Shown here piece after piece: positions 40,401 to 41,321 of a DNA stretch of 41,321 nucleotides. The notes below the pieces were generated by a model, which was given only the letters and a program-made list of their open reading frames with translations, did not search any database and was not told the DNA's origin. Each line of letters begins with the position of its first letter. Position 1 is the first letter of the stretch. The DNA is from a virus, in the IMG/VR virus record IMGVR_UViG_3300036944_000712, positions 1-41,321 of that record; one strand, given 5' to 3'. The position numbers and the translations under genes were made by a program.

Positions 40401-41112
40401 CATCTACAAGTTTTTGTTGACGCGCTACAGTAGCAGCATGTTCTTTCTTCGCTGCATCCATTTGCTGTTGATAGTACTTCTGTTCATCGGCAAGTTTCTT
40501 CTGACGAGCTTTTTCTTCAGCGGTAGTTTTACCTGCTGCTGTAGCTCTCGCCATTTCCATTTGTTTTTGATAGTACTGTTGTTCTGCTGACAGACGTTTC
40601 TGTCTTGCTTTTTCTTCTGCTTCATTGGCAGATTGTACAGACGCTTTAGCTTTGTCCATACGTTTTTGATAATCTTGTTGCTCTTTTGATAGAGCCTTTT
40701 GACGATCTTTTTCAGCTTGTTCTTGAAGTTTCTTTTGTGCAGCAATAAGTCTTTCAGCAGCTTCTTGTTGTTTCAGGAAAGCTTTATTTTGCCCTACAAG
40801 AGTAAGGTATTTATTAAGGTCTGCTGTGCTGTCTGAAAGGGCTTTAAACTTAGCAGCTAATGCCGCTGTTTGTTTATCCATTAACGGTAGGAAGTGAGCA
40901 AGAAGTTCTTGCTGTTTGATCATCTTCTCTGTAGTTTTAGTACTCGCAGATGAACCACCTCCAGCCGATCCTGAATTAGAACCTGCACTAGAACCTTTAC
41001 CCGCGCCAAGATTTTTCAGGCGATCTGCTTTAGCAAGCAAGGCATCAACTTCCTTGTTCGCTTTTTCAAGACCATCTGCATGGATTATAAATCCAATTTT
41101 AACTAAATCCAT
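34435..41112 (-). CDS. Tail tape measure protein
   Basis: 2225 residues. Order: a short start followed by Gly/Ser-rich residues 36-60, a charged coiled-coil region with five repeats (about 134-310), a hydrophobic segment (VLSAVIYGVMSAVVNLGVAL, near 397-416), a tape-measure domain (RFLKAIADGSGIAASKLKEM near 533-552), a second hydrophobic stretch (GGWVGLIATVVAATTAYLFF), long coiled coils and a final Ala/Gly-rich C-terminus. Tape measures set the tail length and pass to the host membrane. At about 1.5 angstrom per residue this length suggests a tail of roughly 300 nm. GAGGAAGTC precedes ATG 41112. Confidence 0.92.
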   Translation of the reverse strand: MDLVKIGFIIHADGLEKANKEVDALLAKADRLKNLGAGKGSSAGSNSGSAGGGSSASTKTTEKMIKQQELLAHFLPLMDKQTAALAAKFKALSDSTADLNKYLTLVGQNKAFLKQQEAAERLIAAQKKLQEQAEKDRQKALSKEQQDYQKRMDKAKASVQSANEAEEKARQKRLSAEQQYYQKQMEMARATAAGKTTAEEKARQKKLADEQKYYQQQMDAAKKEHAATVARQQKLVDDAEKARQQNFKAAQDYYQKQMALAQAEQTAKNKQAQKLLENEEKARQKRLSAEQKHYQQQMDNIQRIKDAEKAKLAQQQKAIDLVRATTRYQAQGLNTTNAGKVAKLELSGADVNTVNRYRQALLDAQAATTALGNAAQGAGRQQGFFNTQIGGIVKYAVLSAVIYGVMSAVVNLGVALVKTADEYTSIQNRMRLYISDATELAQVNDKLAQYAMNNNVGLRETSTLFARLAPAMQKIGANTAAVTTVVDAFGKSMRIGGATATEAASATLQFSQAMASGKLAGDEFRSISEASPRFLKAIADGSGIAASKLKEMSSAGMLTTEVISKALIKEYANLSAENEKLGFTLEQGANAIKTSFTVMIGEFNEGAGITQFFGAQMMNLASGMMNAADGAKTFGVSVKQWFSDNKGIIEGVGKAVEVTAYLIGGKLFASYVVAAVGAMQAAKANVALVASQLGVSRSAAAATIMTQRLGAAALQAGTMISTAGTMMKTAFAFLGGWVGLIATVVAATTAYLFFNKANAATAESFRKEGESLQGTIDKYKELGKVKQEAILDSEKANLQELTKAYDDNKSKLIANILNISRHNDMTQEQSKSISALAMSYKAGEISVEQLMQAVAKAGYVSEESKVQARGFATAVLEAGEKAGLSKGLIAAMRKEVTSTGEKAGFAKVGVNAFTKSLEDQAKKLHEVTRLAKAYGLEITSATKLQAQLESEFGAKESSLAQRKKKYQAGFDTAVASGDTAGMAGYQKALNAAQSEGTIILKGKAAATDQYVKALKTVEAETQAQTDYTKAQNKADKDADKAANKKRKDKDKYLNQAKELQVYINLLTQAEDVEVARIASEKEYQNAFGANLEQAKELKELKRQSDQVEARAEYMKSLSEEAEAQGRLVELMKLGLNIEEAKSLVEAKFTNNAKGKIAAELQLTNAAYEQHYALASQIADQEAINALLVQGYSLEAATFRIRSAKVRGLSGKQTDLDDLDAAYDKQLKQADAYAAVQETLIKINDLNREGALLAKALSEGYTRSNLAAAALAGSTKGMSLHLATSLLIKQDSVAMDTERANNAVQMLSYLNGESEVLRDIKDTYTTITPEQAKALEIERKHLKLLDDFAAKKEEQKKTPLGDFSTVNFDAFGDFGNPFKDALDGANNYISSLNSIAENLKVVQEVKRQYEAEAELAGLDNNIAKQKELLNLAAKQGDLEKDYVKEKEKANDIAFGQGLKLAKSLFKEESKGYKVISNFEQAYQASKMAFALWEKKDQIKTLALTLGGYVKSTAAFIMGATAKVASQAAVNVATGTEAVLNQGSGDPYTAFARMAAMAAIVAGLGIAVGGVAGGSSSGTFEPTNEGKGTVFGDATAQSESIKNAMEILADNSDVTLPLTSAMLKSLQNIENSIGGLASLVVRGGVGTSLASGVTEGFASDKYGSYLEKAGNTGFAGIGDFLGLNKAIGSFLGGLFGSKTTIKGQGLAAGAQSLSGILDHGFGLNEYVDIETKKKKFGITTSTKNSTQYTKASQELSDQFTLVFKNLNDSILNAAPLLDQNLSEVTTKLNDFVVNIGRINLQGLSGEQIQEQLTAILGAEADKMAQAALGGLEGFQKVGEGYFETVMRVASSIELSKVYTDRLNVSAIKYNDVINKQGDVATEIIRQSVLLSEGNKNIKDGFYDLVNSFNGTASEITDFVLTLRDLQDAIFATGKNGDYLTSAMFAGAGSLERLQSGLEAYFEMLSPAEQVAELTRRLTKEFAIFGKELPSDVKAFRDLVAGIDISTEAGQKLYGQIIALAPEFSDLQDAMADANSDLNALVQSLRDLAEQARAARGETDQPSNLAYVRNEFESQSMLALQGDKAAAEKLLTLGKDLMTLSKQYSVTGNDYAKDLAWVQAMATLVADLQEKSLGSSANGSTTDPVATTLPSLALPNGTTGASQVIATTNSSSDAKLDALREDMITAITAVAKYTQDTARRLERWDYGDRMNVHVEQDATDVPLQVHNV
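40183..40713 (-). repeat. Five imperfect coiled-coil repeats in the tape measure gene
   Basis: Units like ARQKRLSAEQQYYQKQM recur with the R-Q-(K/Q) anchor at residues 137, 170, 203, 243 and 283, a spacing of 33, 33, 40 and 40 residues. The nucleotide repeats are visibly diverged, so this is an old duplication rather than a recent expansion. Confidence 0.75.
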
Positions 41113-41129
41113 GACTTCCTCGATTTGAA

Positions 41130-41321
41130 TTATTTAGTTTTAGTTGCTTTCTGCTGCTCTTTGTAAGAGTGCTCAAGTGCAAGGCGATCCCATACTCTTA
41201 TCAGTTCGAGTTCGTATGGCTCAGGGTAGGTGTCTTCAAGGGTAAAAAAAGCTAACATCTCTTGATAGCTAATAGCAAAAAAACCTCCAAACCCTCCAGA
41301 TTGCCGTGTCTGGTGTAAACG
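41130..41321 (-). CDS. Tail assembly chaperone-like protein, C-terminal part
   Basis: Partial gene: 63 codons before the stop at 41130, running off the right edge. The visible end (FGGFFAISYQEMLAFFTLED, then EPYELELIRVWDRLALEHSY) resembles the C-terminus of lambda GT/phage tail assembly chaperones in the segment that precedes the tape measure gene. It directly precedes the tape measure gene, as in most siphoviruses. A possible -1 frameshift site lies at 41276-41282, so this may be the extension (GT-like) half. Its start is not visible. Confidence 0.65.
   Translation of the reverse strand, partial: RLHQTRQSGGFGGFFAISYQEMLAFFTLEDTYPEPYELELIRVWDRLALEHSYKEQQKATKTK
41276..41282 (-). other. Possible -1 frameshift slippery site
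   Basis: On the minus strand the heptamer T TTT TTG is in phase with an open frame that ends at 41252-41254 and, after a -1 slip, enters the frame of the chaperone-like C-terminus. The seven-U context and the position before a tape measure gene fit the lambda G/GT arrangement. Not proven; the upstream frame runs off the window. Confidence 0.4.

Noticed and set aside
40183-40713. CRISPR-like or tandem DNA repeat
   Set aside because: The repetition is at protein level in the tape measure coiled coil, with diverged nucleotides and no uniform spacers.
40425-40745. 106-codon minus-strand frame with many Lys, Asn and Gln residues
   Set aside because: It lies inside the repeated coiled-coil part of the tape measure gene in another frame and has no ribosome site; its composition follows from the repeat.

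Overview
The window looks like part of a tailed double-stranded DNA phage genome, probably a lytic siphovirus-type phage of an AT-rich Gram-negative host. An Acinetobacter-like gammaproteobacterium is my guess from base composition and gene style; nothing in the sequence proves the host. Evidence for a phage is the dense packing of short genes with strong AAGGAG-type ribosome sites, a phage replication and nucleotide-metabolism set, a very large tape measure gene, tail-tip proteins, and a holin plus endolysin pair. I saw no integrase, repressor/cro pair, tRNA, rRNA, CRISPR array or insertion sequence. Head, terminase and most tail genes must lie outside the window.

Layout: (1) 1-14343, minus strand: an accessory or early region of about 25 mostly unknown small genes. 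Set within it are a tellurite/stress-type Ter module (TelA-like, coiled-coil, TerD, a small partner, a vWA protein and TerC; 2209-6666), a ThyX-type thymidylate synthase, a secreted SleB-type murein hydrolase, two probable lipoproteins, a probable 2OG-Fe(II) oxygenase and a family of small SH3/KOW-like proteins. (2) 14344-14803: an AT-rich gene-free divergent region with promoters facing both ways; it is the best origin candidate in the window. (3) 14804-30476, plus strand: replication and nucleotide supply: primase-helicase, family A DNA polymerase with proofreading domain, SSB, 5'-3' exonuclease, endonuclease VII-like nuclease, HTH-metallophosphatase, dATP/dGTP pyrophosphohydrolase-like protein, class Ia ribonucleotide reductase (NrdB, NrdA) and glutaredoxin. 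(4) 30480-30560: back-to-back convergent terminators. (5) 30569-41321, minus strand: late genes, in order of transcription a tail assembly chaperone-like C-terminus, tape measure protein (2225 aa), carbohydrate-binding tail protein, tail-fibre-like proteins, holin and M15 endolysin.

The most distinctive regulatory feature is how operons are separated. At several boundaries a stem-loop (often a rho-independent terminator) is physically merged with a sigma-70 promoter, so that the -35 box sits in the loop or an arm and the -10 box lies in or next to the U-rich tract. Upstream transcripts would form the whole hairpin and stop; transcripts starting inside carry only its 3' half. Promoters of the divergent region, which have nothing upstream to terminate, lack the hairpin.

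The most distinctive gene set is the phage-borne Ter module. Three consecutive proteins in it share a similar N-terminal peptide, and the module ends in a clear terminator after terC. Promoters, terminators and domain calls below come from reading the sequence; no database search or folding program was available.
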